Made by a program: the position numbers and the translations under genes
Shown: positions 16,239 to 25,019 of the stretch, piece by piece
Numbering within the stretch: the stretch's first letter is position 1
Layout: every line of letters starts with the position of its first letter
From: an uncultured Eubacteriales bacterium
Lineage (GTDB): Bacteria; Bacillota; Clostridia; Lachnospirales; Lachnospiraceae
Length of the DNA stretch: 64,000 bases
NCBI GenBank assembly: GCA_900317515.1
Contig: ONHA01000005.1
Location: 1 to 64,000 of the forward strand
Direction of reading: 5' to 3'
The notes under the pieces: model-generated
What the model was told of the DNA's origin: nothing
What the model saw: only the letters and a program-made list of their open reading frames with translations
Databases searched by the model: none

Positions 16239-16721
16239 ATGGAAAATAAATACACAAACGTTTATATCGCGGAGGGCGCCCGCATCGTCGGCGATGTCAC
16301 GATCGGCGAGGGTTCGAGCGTCTGGTACAACGCGGTCGTCCGCGGGGACAGCGCGGGCGTCAGGATCGGAAAAAGGACCAACGTGCAGGATCTCGCGTGC
16401 ATCCACGAGGATACGGGGCATCCTGCCGTCATCGGGGATGACGTGACGATCGGGCACGGGGCCATCGTCCACGGCTGCACGGTGGAGGGCAATGCGATCA
16501 TCGGGATGGGCGCGATCATCTTAAACGGGGCCCGGATCGGGAGAAACTGCATCATCGGGGCGGGCACGCTCATCACCCAGGGGAAAGAGATCCCGGAGGG
16601 CTCCATGGTCTACGGGAATCCTGCCAGGGTCGTGCGGGCGCTGACGCCGGAGGAGATCGCTCACATCAGGGAGAACGCGGACCATTACGTGAGGCTTTCG
16701 GCGGCGGAGGCAACGCTGTAG
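16239..16721 (+). CDS. Gamma-carbonic anhydrase-like left-handed beta-helix protein
   Basis: The 160-residue product is a hexapeptide-repeat protein (GDVTIGEGSSVWYN, IGDDVTIGHGAIVHG, IGMGAIILNGARIG). His56, His73 and His78 occupy the spacing of the zinc ligands of gamma-class carbonic anhydrases, but the wider YrdA/PaaY group has proteins without proven activity. It begins 12 bases after the lysozyme stop with AAGGAG in front, so the two are probably cotranscribed although functionally unrelated. Confidence 0.88.
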   Translation: MENKYTNVYIAEGARIVGDVTIGEGSSVWYNAVVRGDSAGVRIGKRTNVQDLACIHEDTGHPAVIGDDVTIGHGAIVHGCTVEGNAIIGMGAIILNGARIGRNCIIGAGTLITQGKEIPEGSMVYGNPARVVRALTPEEIAHIRENADHYVRLSAAEATL

Positions 16722-16799
16722 GGACAGTCCCCTGGGCGGCGGAGGGACAGTCCCCTGGGCGGCGGAGGGACAGTCCCCTGGGCGGCGAGGGGACGGTCC
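16720..16799 (+). repeat. Three 23-bp tandem repeats with palindromic core, plus a partial variant
   Basis: The unit AGGGACAGTCCCCTGGGCGG(CGG) occurs at 16720-16742, 16743-16765 and 16766-16787 (last one short by one base), followed by a variant AGGGGACGGTCC at 16788. Each core GGGACAGTCCC is a 5-bp inverted repeat about one base. The first unit begins in the stop codon of the preceding gene. Confidence 0.9.
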
Positions 16800-16857
16800 T
16801 TATTTTGTGTAAAATAGGCATATTTTTAAAAAAGTGCGTGGAGTTATAAGGCTGTAT

Positions 16858-16867
16858 GTGCTATTAT
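16858..16867 (+). promoter_or_regulatory. Extended -10 element upstream of deoD
   Basis: TGCTATTAT lies about 47 bases before the deoD start; no good -35 is seen, so it would rely on the TG extension. Confidence 0.4.
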
Positions 16868-16913
16868 GTACAAGTGGAGATTTGTATTTTCTTGAAAAGG
16901 AGGCAATATAATC

Positions 16914-17648
16914 ATGGCTGAAAACTTTTCACCGTCTGCCTGTCTGGAGCTGAAGGAAGGAACCCACATTGCGAAGATCGTCCTCATGCCGGGCGACCCG
17001 CTCCGCGCGAAATACATCGCAGAGCACTACCTTAAGGACCCGGTGCTCTTCAACGATGTCCGCAACATGCTGGGCTACACCGGGACATTCGAAGGAAAAG
17101 AAGTGTCCGTCATGGGTTCCGGCATGGGCATGCCGTCATTTACGCTCTACGCCTACGAGCTCTTCAACTTCTTCGGCGTTGAGGCGATCATCCGCATCGG
17201 TTCGGCCGGCGGCCTCCTGGATACCGTTCATGTCCGGGACGTCGTGATCGCGATGTCCGCATCGACCAACTCCGCCATGGCGACCGCCTACAACCTGCCG
17301 GGCATCCTTGCCCCGACAGCCGACTATGACCTCTTAAAGGAGGCGGTGAAGGCGGCGGAGGAGATGGGTGTTCATTCCCATGTCGGCTCGGTCTACACAT
17401 CGGACTTCTTCTATCACCCGGATAAGGAAGTCAACAACAAGGCAAAGAGTCTCGGCCTTCTGGCCGTCGAGATGGAGGCGGCAGGACTGTACCTCACCGC
17501 CATGGCCGCCCACAAGAAGGCGCTCGCCATCTTCACGATCTCCGACCACATCTTCACGGGCGAGGCTCTGAGCGCCATCGAGCGCCAGGACAGCTTCCAC
17601 GAGATGATGGAGATCGCCCTGAAGGCGGCCGTTCGCACGGAGATCTGA
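16914..17648 (+). CDS. deoD: Purine nucleoside phosphorylase, DeoD (hexameric) type
   Basis: The 244-residue product matches DeoD along its length: MPGDPLRAKYIAEHYL near the start (phosphate and ribose contacts), GMGMPSFTLYAYEL, IIRIGSAGGLL, VEMEAAGLY (substrate-binding Met and Glu) and ISDHIFTGE with the catalytic aspartate near 203. It splits purine (deoxy)nucleosides with phosphate into base and ribose-1-phosphate. It lies 37 bases before the nucleoside-binding lipoprotein gene with no terminator between, so uptake and breakdown are probably one operon. Confidence 0.96.
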   Translation: MAENFSPSACLELKEGTHIAKIVLMPGDPLRAKYIAEHYLKDPVLFNDVRNMLGYTGTFEGKEVSVMGSGMGMPSFTLYAYELFNFFGVEAIIRIGSAGGLLDTVHVRDVVIAMSASTNSAMATAYNLPGILAPTADYDLLKEAVKAAEEMGVHSHVGSVYTSDFFYHPDKEVNNKAKSLGLLAVEMEAAGLYLTAMAAHKKALAIFTISDHIFTGEALSAIERQDSFHEMMEIALKAAVRTEI

Positions 17649-17685
17649 TACGGTAACAATTATATTTTTATATAAGGAGGAAAAT

Positions 17686-18879
17686 ATGAAAAAGAAACTC
17701 ATGAGTGTACTGGGTCTTGTGACCGCCGGCGTGATGGCGCTCGGTCTCATCGGCTGCGGCGCGGGCAATCCGACTTCCACGGCTCCCGCTGCGGAATCCA
17801 CGGCAGCTGCTTCCACAGCCGCAGAAGCCACCGGCCTTAAGATCGGTATCGTGACCACATCCGGTGTCGACGACGGTTCCTTCAATGAGAACTGCTACGA
17901 CGGCATCAAGGCATTTGTCGCATCCCATCCGGACTGCTCCGTGAAGGACGTCAAGGAATCCGATCTCTCCAAGGTCATCGAGACGGTCGGCTCCCTGGTC
18001 GGTGACTACGATGTTCTCGTGCTCCCGGGCTTTAACTTTGCGGCCATCGGTGAGATCGCACAGGCAAACAGCGACAAGTATTTTATCGTTGTCGACTCCA
18101 CGATCACCGACTCTGAGGGTAATGCGGTGGAAGGCCTTCCGAACGTCTACACCATGACCTTCCTTGAGCAGGAGTCCGGCTTCTTCGCGGGTCTCGCGGC
18201 GGCTCTTTCCACCCAGACCGGCAAGGTCGCGGTCGTCAACGGCATCGCGTTCCCGTCCAACGTCAACTACCAGTTCGGCTTTATGGCCGGCGTCAACTAT
18301 GCGAACGCCAAGTACGGCACGACGGCTGAGTGCGTCGAGATCGCTTCCTTCGCGGGTTCCGCGGCGGTTCCGGTCGAAGCGGGCGGCATCGGCACGGCTG
18401 TCGGCGGCAACTACATCGGTGACTTCGCTGACCAGGCACAGGGCAAGGTCGTCGCGGAAGAGCTTCTCCGCGCGGGCGTCGACGTGATCTTCCCGGCAGC
18501 GGGCACGGCCGGCAACGGCTGCTTCACCGCGATCAAGGAAGCCGGCAACGCATATGCGATCGGCTGCGATGTCGACCAGTTTGACGACGGCGTGAACGGC
18601 GATAAGAACATCATCCTGACCTCTGCTCTGAAGGTGATGGATGTCAACATCGAAAAGCAGCTGAACGCGATCTACGACGGCACCTTCGAAGGCAAGGACG
18701 ATATCCTCGGCGCTGACACCGATTCGACCGGTTATGTCTCCGCGGAAGGACGTCATCAGCTCTCCGAGGACGCTCTCGCAAAGATGGCGGAAGCTTATGA
18801 AGAGCTCAAGGCCGGCAAGATCGTGCCGCCCTCGAACTTCAACGGCTACACACCGACCGATTTCCCGGGTCTTTCATAA
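17686..18879 (+). CDS. BMP-family nucleoside-binding lipoprotein
   Basis: The 397-residue product has a lipoprotein signal ending LIGCG (Cys24), an Ala/Ser/Thr linker, then the BMP (PnrA/BmpA-like) fold: IGIVTTSGVDDGSFNENCYDG, the QESGFFAGLAAALSTQTGKV segment and VIFPAAGTAGNGCF. Members bind purine nucleosides outside the cell. AAGGAGGAAAAT gives a strong ribosome binding site. It is followed by an intercistronic hairpin and then by the ATPase and two permeases of the same importer. Confidence 0.94.
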   Translation: MKKKLMSVLGLVTAGVMALGLIGCGAGNPTSTAPAAESTAAASTAAEATGLKIGIVTTSGVDDGSFNENCYDGIKAFVASHPDCSVKDVKESDLSKVIETVGSLVGDYDVLVLPGFNFAAIGEIAQANSDKYFIVVDSTITDSEGNAVEGLPNVYTMTFLEQESGFFAGLAAALSTQTGKVAVVNGIAFPSNVNYQFGFMAGVNYANAKYGTTAECVEIASFAGSAAVPVEAGGIGTAVGGNYIGDFADQAQGKVVAEELLRAGVDVIFPAAGTAGNGCFTAIKEAGNAYAIGCDVDQFDDGVNGDKNIILTSALKVMDVNIEKQLNAIYDGTFEGKDDILGADTDSTGYVSAEGRHQLSEDALAKMAEAYEELKAGKIVPPSNFNGYTPTDFPGLS

Positions 18880-18896
18880 GTAATGGCAAAAGGAGA

Positions 18897-18930
18897 GGAT
18901 TGCCGCATAGCTATGCGGCAATCCTTTTTT
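18897..18930 (+). terminator. Intercistronic terminator/attenuator inside the nucleoside importer operon
   Basis: GGATTGCCGCATA and TATGCGGCAATCC pair perfectly (13 bp, 2-base loop) and are followed by six T. It sits between the binding-protein and ATPase genes and would raise the ratio of binding protein to transporter. Confidence 0.85.
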
Positions 18931-18950
18931 AGCAGAAAGGCGGAGCACAT

Positions 18951-20495
18951 ATGAGTGGGAAGAACGAAGAATACATTGTCGAGATGCGGCACATCACCAA
19001 GCGCTTTCCCGGAATCATCGCCAATGACGATGTCACGATCCAGGTGAAAAAGGGTGAGATCTATGCGCTTCTCGGCGAGAACGGTGCCGGAAAATCCACG
19101 CTGATGAGCATGCTGTACGGCCTCTATGAGCCGGATGACGGCGAGATCTATATCCGCGGCGAGAAGGTTGTCTTCAAGTCCCCTTCGGAAGCCGCGGCCA
19201 GAAACATCGGCATGGTGCATCAGCATTTCAAGCTCGTCGACAACTACACGATCGGGGAGAACATTGTCCTCGGCATTGAGCCCATGAAGAAATTCCTGGG
19301 CTTTATCCCCTATGTCGATATGAAGGAGGCAAATGAAAAGATCAGCCGCCTCTCCAAAGAGTACGGTCTGGAAGTCAACCCGACCGACCTCATATCGGAC
19401 ATCAACGTCTCGATACGCCAGCGCGTCGAGATCCTGAAGATGCTGTACCGCGAGGCGGAGATCCTCATTTTCGATGAGCCGACCGCGATTCTGACTCCCC
19501 AGGAGGTGGAATACCTCCTGAAGATCATGGAGGAGCTCAGAAAAGGCGGAAAGACCATCATCCTGATCACCCACAAGATCGAGGAGATCAAGAAGATCGC
19601 CGACCGCTGCGCGATCCTTCGCCGGGGAGCGCTCGTCGACATCCTCGACGTCAGGACCACCTCCACGCAGGAGATGGCCAACCTCATGGTCGGCCGCACC
19701 GTCGAGCTTGAGGCGACCAAGTCGGCGGCGAAGTTCGGCAAAAACGTTCTGTCCGTGAAGAACCTCTGCGTCCGGAACGAGGATAAGGTCGAGGTCGTGA
19801 AAAATGTCTCCTTCGACATCCGCGAGGGCGAGATCTTTGCAATCGCCGGCGTCTCCGGCAACGGGCAGGTCGAGCTCGCGGACGCGATCACCGGCCTCAT
19901 GAAGGCGGAGAGCGGCAGCGTCTCGCTTCTCGGAAAGGATATTTCCGGCGAGACGATCCGGGAGAGAAACCGGGACGGCATCAGCTACATCCCCGAGGAC
20001 CGGCAGAAGTTCGGCGTGTTCATGGATTTCAGCCTGAGGGACAACCTGACGATCCGCCGCTACTACAAGGAGCCGTTCTCGAAGAACGGAATTTTCCGCT
20101 TTGAGGAGGCAAGGAAATACGCCGAGCGCGTCATCGAGCGGTATGACGTGCGAAGCGGCCAGGGGCCGAAGACGGTGATGCGCTCCATGAGCGGCGGCAA
20201 CCAGCAGAAGGCGATCGTCGGCCGTGAGATCGAGGAGCATTCGCCTCTTATCATCTTCGTACAGCCGACCCGGGGCCTTGACATGGGCGCCATCGAGAAT
20301 ATCCACAGGGATATCATTGCGGAGCGGGACCGCGGAGCGGCCATCCTGCTGATTTCCCTGGAACTCACGGAGGTCATGGGACTTGCGGATACGATCGGCG
20401 TCATCTACAACGGGCAGCTGCTCAAGATCGCGGATGCATCTGAACTGACATCCCAGGATGTCGGACGCTATATGATGGGGGTGACCGAGGCATGA
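18951..20495 (+). CDS. Nucleoside ABC importer ATPase with two nucleotide-binding domains
   Basis: The 514-residue product has two tandem ABC domains, as in NupO/YufO and RbsA. Domain 1 (about 5-240) has Walker A GENGAGKST and Walker B LIFDEPTAILT; its signature is the shortened SIRQRVEIL. Domain 2 (about 260-505) has a degenerate Walker A GVSGNGQVE and signature MSGGNQQK, with FVQPTRGLD after Walker B. This asymmetry is normal for BMP-type systems. A four-base overlap couples it to the first permease. Confidence 0.94.
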   Translation: MSGKNEEYIVEMRHITKRFPGIIANDDVTIQVKKGEIYALLGENGAGKSTLMSMLYGLYEPDDGEIYIRGEKVVFKSPSEAAARNIGMVHQHFKLVDNYTIGENIVLGIEPMKKFLGFIPYVDMKEANEKISRLSKEYGLEVNPTDLISDINVSIRQRVEILKMLYREAEILIFDEPTAILTPQEVEYLLKIMEELRKGGKTIILITHKIEEIKKIADRCAILRRGALVDILDVRTTSTQEMANLMVGRTVELEATKSAAKFGKNVLSVKNLCVRNEDKVEVVKNVSFDIREGEIFAIAGVSGNGQVELADAITGLMKAESGSVSLLGKDISGETIRERNRDGISYIPEDRQKFGVFMDFSLRDNLTIRRYYKEPFSKNGIFRFEEARKYAERVIERYDVRSGQGPKTVMRSMSGGNQQKAIVGREIEEHSPLIIFVQPTRGLDMGAIENIHRDIIAERDRGAAILLISLELTEVMGLADTIGVIYNGQLLKIADASELTSQDVGRYMMGVTEA

Positions 20496-21688
20496 AAAAT
20501 GAAAAGCGACTGAATGAAAAAGGCCTGAAGGCCCGTCTTGCCCGGATCCTGACCCATGAGAAATGGTCCGGCATCACGGTACCGATCTTCTGCATCATCC
20601 TTATGCTGATCGTATCGAGTGTTCTGCTTCTGCTCATCGGAAAGAATCCGCTCACGGCATTCTACAGCTTCCTCGCCGGCAACGGCTTTGCCGCGAAGGC
20701 GAGCTACGGGGCGGGCTCCGGCATGATGTCGGACTTCTTCCAGTTCCTGAACGTCATGGCGCCGATGCTTCTGGCGGCTCTGGCATTCATATTTGCGTAC
20801 CGCTGCGGTCTTTTCAACATCGGTATCGCCGGCCAGATGCTCCTTTCGGGCTTTATGGCTACGATCACGGTCGGCTACATGCAGAATCTCCCGGGCGCTT
20901 TGGCCCGGCCGCTGGTCATCCTGATCGGCATTGTCGTCGGCGGCCTCCTCGGCGCAGCCGTCGGCTACCTTAAGTATCGCTTCAATATCCATGAGGTCGT
21001 CTCGACGATCATGATCAACTACATCATCAGCTACACGACCGGCTTCTTCATCAACGCGAAGTTCATCGACCCGGTAAGCCGGGCCTCTAAGGTGATCAGC
21101 TCGCAGTCGAGGCTCACCCTGACAAAGGTCAATGTCGGCGGCTACCTCTGCAATCTGCCGATGGGCATCATCATCGCGGTCGTCATGGCGTTTTTAGTGT
21201 ATTTCATTTTCGAGAAGACGGTTTTCGGATTTGAACTGAAGGCGGTCGGCTCCAACCGGAACGCCGCCCGCTACAGCGGCATCAACGTCGGGCGCCAGCT
21301 CGTCTTTGCCATGATGATCTCCGGCATGCTCGCGGGTCTTGCGGGCGTGACCTACTACCTCGGCTACACCAACCAGATCCTGCCGAAGACGCTCGCGGGT
21401 ATGGGCTACGATGCGATCGCGACAGCCCTCCTCGGCAGCTCGCATCCGATCGGGGCCATTTTCTCGTCCATGCTGATCACGGTCTTCCAGAACGGCAGCA
21501 ACTACATGAGCTCGGTGCTGGGCGTCGCGAAGGAGATCGCCTCGGTCATCACCGGCATCCTGCTTCTCTTCTCGGCCTGCGGCGGTTTCTTCCGCTTCCT
21601 CGCGAAGGGATATCTCGATAAGCTGGCGTTCCAGAAGTCGGCGGACGAAAAGGCTGCCGCAAAAGAGAAAGGAGGTGACCGCACATGA
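20492..21688 (+). CDS. Nucleoside ABC importer permease 1
   Basis: The 398-residue integral membrane protein has about ten hydrophobic segments and the BPD_transp_2 pattern: FRCGLFNIGIAGQML-like block (here YRCGLFNIGIAGQMLLSG) and ELKAVGSNRNAARYSGINV, the coupling segment. It overlaps the ATPase gene and the next permease by four bases each, indicating one transcription and translation unit. It corresponds to NupP/YufP. Confidence 0.93.
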   Translation: MKNEKRLNEKGLKARLARILTHEKWSGITVPIFCIILMLIVSSVLLLLIGKNPLTAFYSFLAGNGFAAKASYGAGSGMMSDFFQFLNVMAPMLLAALAFIFAYRCGLFNIGIAGQMLLSGFMATITVGYMQNLPGALARPLVILIGIVVGGLLGAAVGYLKYRFNIHEVVSTIMINYIISYTTGFFINAKFIDPVSRASKVISSQSRLTLTKVNVGGYLCNLPMGIIIAVVMAFLVYFIFEKTVFGFELKAVGSNRNAARYSGINVGRQLVFAMMISGMLAGLAGVTYYLGYTNQILPKTLAGMGYDAIATALLGSSHPIGAIFSSMLITVFQNGSNYMSSVLGVAKEIASVITGILLLFSACGGFFRFLAKGYLDKLAFQKSADEKAAAKEKGGDRT

Positions 21689-22653
21689 CGTACATCAACA
21701 ACATGATCACGGACGGTCTCGCGTTCGGTATCCCCCTCTTTATCATGGCGGTCGGAGCGATCTACTCCGAGAAGAGCGGCATCACCAACCTGGCGGTGGA
21801 AGGCTTCCAGGGATTCGGCGCCTTCTGCGGCGCGGTGCTCGCGACCCTGCTCGGCATGAGCACGGGGCTCGGCACTCAGACGATCCTCTATCTTGCGCTG
21901 GTCATGGCCTTTATCGGCGGCGCCTTCTACGCGACCCTGCATGCGCTCCTGTGCATCAAATTCCGGGCTGACCAGACGATCAGCGGTGTCGTCATCAACA
22001 TCCTGGCGGTGGCGCTCACGACCTTCCTGACATCCCAGATCAGCGGCGTCCTCTACGGAAATGCCTCCAACAAGCTGACGCTGGATGTCTCGGCCAGATT
22101 CACGGTGCCCGGGATCAGCAGCATCCCGATCATCGGGGCGGTCTTCACGAAGGTGTACCCGTTTGAGATCATCATCCTCGTGATCGCGGTCTTCATGTGG
22201 TACCTGATGTACAAGTCGAGATACGGCATGCGGCTCCGCGCCTGCGGTGAGAACCCGCAGGCGGTCGATGCGGCCGGCGGCAACGTTGCCAGAACCCGCT
22301 TTATCGCGGTCCTGATCTCGGGAGGCCTCTCCGGCATCGGCGGCATGTGCTTCGCCTACTCGATCCTCTCGAACTTCTCGCCCAGCATTTACCTCGGCTA
22401 CGGGTATCTGGCCATCGCGGCCATGATCTTCGGCAACTGGAACATTATCCCGACCTTCTTTGTCTGCATCTTCTTCGGACTTGCGAGGGCGGGCGGCAGC
22501 CAGCTCTGCGTCAGCATGGGCCTCGCGTCGATCTACACGGACCTCTTCATGATGACTCCGTACATCCTGACGCTGATCCTGCTCATGTTCTTCTCGAAGA
22601 GAAACCATCCGCCGAAGGCGGCCGGCGAAGTCTACGACAAGGGCAAACGATAA
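21685..22653 (+). CDS. Nucleoside ABC importer permease 2
   Basis: The 322-residue membrane protein has the companion pattern YSEKSGITNLAVEGFQGFGA and the coupling segment RYGMRLRACGENPQAVDAAG. It corresponds to NupQ/YufQ and completes the importer. AAAGGAGGTG precedes the start inside the end of the previous gene. A strong terminator follows. Confidence 0.93.
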   Translation: MTYINNMITDGLAFGIPLFIMAVGAIYSEKSGITNLAVEGFQGFGAFCGAVLATLLGMSTGLGTQTILYLALVMAFIGGAFYATLHALLCIKFRADQTISGVVINILAVALTTFLTSQISGVLYGNASNKLTLDVSARFTVPGISSIPIIGAVFTKVYPFEIIILVIAVFMWYLMYKSRYGMRLRACGENPQAVDAAGGNVARTRFIAVLISGGLSGIGGMCFAYSILSNFSPSIYLGYGYLAIAAMIFGNWNIIPTFFVCIFFGLARAGGSQLCVSMGLASIYTDLFMMTPYILTLILLMFFSKRNHPPKAAGEVYDKGKR

Positions 22654-22662
22654 GCAGAATGA

Positions 22663-22704
22663 AAAACGGTCCTCCCGGATTCAGCCGGGGAGGACCGTTT
22701 TTTT
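22663..22704. terminator. Terminator of the nucleoside operon, shared with the opposing gene end
   Basis: AAAACGGTCCTCCC pairs with GGGGAGGACCGTTTT, followed by T. The last six codons of the minus-strand hydrolase gene lie in its right arm. Confidence 0.88.
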
Positions 22705-23607
22705 ATGTGCCGTTAAGATGATCGTGCCGGATTCGTCCGTGCGGAGCACGGTGCAGCGGGCCTTTCTGAGCCGCCCGAGGACGGATGCGGCAGGGTGCCC
22801 GTAGCCGTTGTCCGCGCCGACGCTGATGACCGCATATGTAGGGGCGGCTGCCGAAAGGAGCTCCTCCGAGGTCGAGTAAGCGCTCCCGTGGTGGCCGACG
22901 GCCAGAACATCGGCCTGCAAAGGACGTTTGGATGCGAGGAGCTCAGCCTCACCCTCGGTCTCGAGGTCTCCGGTGAAGAGGAAGCGGCAGCCTCCGCCCG
23001 AGACAAGGACGGAGAGGGAGTTGTCATTTTCCTTCTCGTGATCGAAGCGGGAAGGCCCGAGGAAGCGGAGCGCCGCGGAGCCGAAGGTGAGGGTTTCGCC
23101 GGGGGAGGGCGGGCGGACGGTCAGGTTTTTATTTTCCGCCATGTTCATGAAGGAGTGATAGATCTTCGTGTCGGAGGCGTAGGACGGAGCGAACACTTCC
23201 GCGGCCGGAAACACATTCATCGCGCCGATGAGCCCCGCGATGTGGTCCTCGTCAAAATGGGTCGCGATGACCGCATCGAGGGATGTCACGCCGTGCTCTT
23301 TTAAGTAGGCGACGAAGAAGGAGGAGGTCCCGCGTCCGCCGCCGTCGATCACGACCGCGTGCCCGTCCGAGACGAGGAGGGCGGCAGCTCCCTGGCCGAC
23401 GTCGAGGAAATGAACCTGAAGCGGCACCTCCGGATCCGTCATCTGATCGAGCGCCGTATCCGGCCTTTTTGAGGGGTTCGGGGCGAGCGGGCCTCCGGGA
23501 ATTACGAGGCTTATGAGCCCCGCGGCAAGGAGCACGAGGAGACTAATGAGGAGCGGCGGAATGCGCCGCTTCTTTGTCCTTTGCACTGTAAATTCTTTTC
23601 TGGTCAC
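22681..23607 (-). CDS. Metallo-beta-lactamase-fold hydrolase, ComEC/Rec2 C-terminal type, membrane-anchored
   Basis: A GTG start at 23607 is preferred because AGGAGG stands six bases before it; a longer frame begins upstream without such a site and overlaps the neighbouring promoter. The 309-residue product has a single N-terminal helix (about 17-37) and an MBL domain with FLDVGQGAAALL, the metal motif THFDEDH (116-122) and a later GHHGSAYS. This resembles the extracytoplasmic domain of ComEC without the channel part. Stand-alone versions are common in Clostridia; nuclease activity is plausible but unproven. Its end lies in the terminator of the opposing operon. Confidence 0.87.
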   Translation of the reverse strand: MTRKEFTVQRTKKRRIPPLLISLLVLLAAGLISLVIPGGPLAPNPSKRPDTALDQMTDPEVPLQVHFLDVGQGAAALLVSDGHAVVIDGGGRGTSSFFVAYLKEHGVTSLDAVIATHFDEDHIAGLIGAMNVFPAAEVFAPSYASDTKIYHSFMNMAENKNLTVRPPSPGETLTFGSAALRFLGPSRFDHEKENDNSLSVLVSGGGCRFLFTGDLETEGEAELLASKRPLQADVLAVGHHGSAYSTSEELLSAAAPTYAVISVGADNGYGHPAASVLGRLRKARCTVLRTDESGTIILTAHKKTVLPG

Positions 23608-23627
23608 GAAAGTCCTCCTGCTTGCTG

Positions 23628-23656
23628 TTGAAAATGAAAATCGCATCCTCTATAAT
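23628..23656 (+). promoter_or_regulatory. Sigma-A promoter for the potassium channel gene
   Basis: TTGAAA, 17 bases, TATAAT. It lies divergent from, and just upstream of, the hydrolase start. Confidence 0.8.
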
Positions 23657-23686
23657 GGAAGCAGTACATCTGAAGGGAGGCTCCCC

Positions 23687-24901
23687 TTGAAACGGAAGAA
23701 ATACGACCTGACCGCCCTTAAGAAGCGGACATTTCAGGTCATTGAGGTCGGCTATATGGAGGATGAGATGAGCCGCCTCTATGATATTATAAATGTGCTC
23801 GCGATCGTGGTCAACCTCCTCGCCTCGGTCCTCATGACCTTTGCCGGCGTGCGGGAGAGGTTTGAGGGAGCTCTGCTCCTCGTTGAGAGCGTCACCGTGC
23901 TGTTTTTTGCGGCGGACTATGTACTGCGGGTCTTCACCGCGGAGTACAAGTACCCCGACAGGAAGCCCGGGCGGGCCGCGCTTTCCTATATGGTTTCATT
24001 TGCCGGAATCGTGGATCTCCTGTCGTTTCTGCCCTATTATCTGCCGATCTTTTTCCCGGCGGGCGCCGTCGCCTTCCGGATGTTCCGGATCATACGCATA
24101 TTCCGCCTGTTCCGGATCAACGCCTACTATGATTCCCTGAACGTCATCACCGAGGTCATCGTGGCCAAGAAGCAGCAGCTTCTCTCATCGGTCTTCATTA
24201 TCATGGTGCTGATGCTCGCTTCCAGCCTTGCCATGTACAGCCTGGAGAATCCGGCTCAGCCGGAGGTGTTCAGCAATGCATTTTCCGGGATATGGTGGGC
24301 GGCCTCGACGCTGCTCACGGTCGGGTACGGAGACATCTATCCGGTCACGGCCGGAGGCCAGTTCCTCGGGATGGTGATCGCCTTCCTGGGCGTTGGCGTG
24401 GTCGCGATCCCGACCGGTATTATTTCCGCCGGCTTCGTCGAGCAGTACCAGAAGCTGAGTGCGAGCGGCCGGATCCTCGAGGAGCAGGAGCTGCAGTTTA
24501 TCCGGGTGCCTGTGAAGGCGAAGGATGCCTGGGCCGGACTGGCCGTCTCGGAGCTGCCGCTTCCGAAAGGGGCGGTCTGCGGGCTCATCCAGCGGGACAA
24601 TGAGATCCTCATGCCGGAGAGGGAGCTTGAGCTTGAGCCGGGTGATAAGGTTCTCATTTTCGCGGAGAGCATCCGTGACGCATACAGCCACGCCCTGAAG
24701 AAGATAACGCTCACGGAGACAAATCCCTGGTGCGGCACCCGCATCCGGGACCTGGATATCTCGCGTCTTACCTATATCGTGGCGGTGAGGCGGAACGGGC
24801 ACACGATCATTCCGAAGGAGGATCTTACCATAAAGGCCGGCGATACGGTGTTTCTCTACTCGAGGACGCATCTGCCGGAGGCGGAGGAGATCACGATTTA
24901 G
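23687..24901 (+). CDS. Voltage-sensor-type potassium channel with two C-terminal TrkA-C (RCK_C) domains
   Basis: A TTG start at 23687 follows GAAGGGAGG and lies downstream of the promoter start, excluding longer frames. The 404-residue product has six membrane segments; S4 (about 130-144) reads RMFRIIRIFRLFR with arginine every third residue, and the pore has selectivity filter TVGYGD (211-216). After S6, two cytosolic domains resembling TrkA-C follow: about 268-335 (LPKGAVCGLIQRDNEILMP, ELEPGDKVLIF) and 342-404 (TYIVAVRRNGHTIIPKEDL, IKAGDTVFLY). A full NAD-binding TrkA-N domain is not seen. Confidence 0.9.
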   Translation: MKRKKYDLTALKKRTFQVIEVGYMEDEMSRLYDIINVLAIVVNLLASVLMTFAGVRERFEGALLLVESVTVLFFAADYVLRVFTAEYKYPDRKPGRAALSYMVSFAGIVDLLSFLPYYLPIFFPAGAVAFRMFRIIRIFRLFRINAYYDSLNVITEVIVAKKQQLLSSVFIIMVLMLASSLAMYSLENPAQPEVFSNAFSGIWWAASTLLTVGYGDIYPVTAGGQFLGMVIAFLGVGVVAIPTGIISAGFVEQYQKLSASGRILEEQELQFIRVPVKAKDAWAGLAVSELPLPKGAVCGLIQRDNEILMPERELELEPGDKVLIFAESIRDAYSHALKKITLTETNPWCGTRIRDLDISRLTYIVAVRRNGHTIIPKEDLTIKAGDTVFLYSRTHLPEAEEITI

Positions 24902-24944
24902 GGCGGGATATGTGTTTTTCCCAACATTTTACGACAGTTAGCAG

Positions 24945-24973
24945 TTGTCCTTTGGGGCAAATTCTGTTATCTT
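24945..24973 (+). promoter_or_regulatory. Possible sigma-A promoter for alpha-galactosidase
   Basis: TTGTCC, 17 bases, TATCTT, about 45 bases before the start codon. Matches are moderate. Confidence 0.45.
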
Positions 24974-25019
24974 TACAGTCGTGCGTTACAAAAATATGAA
25001 AAGCAAAGGGAGATGCTCT

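Noticed and set aside
16720-16799. CRISPR array
   Set aside because: The 23-bp units abut without unique spacers and there are no cas genes; simple tandem repeats. No CRISPR was seen elsewhere.
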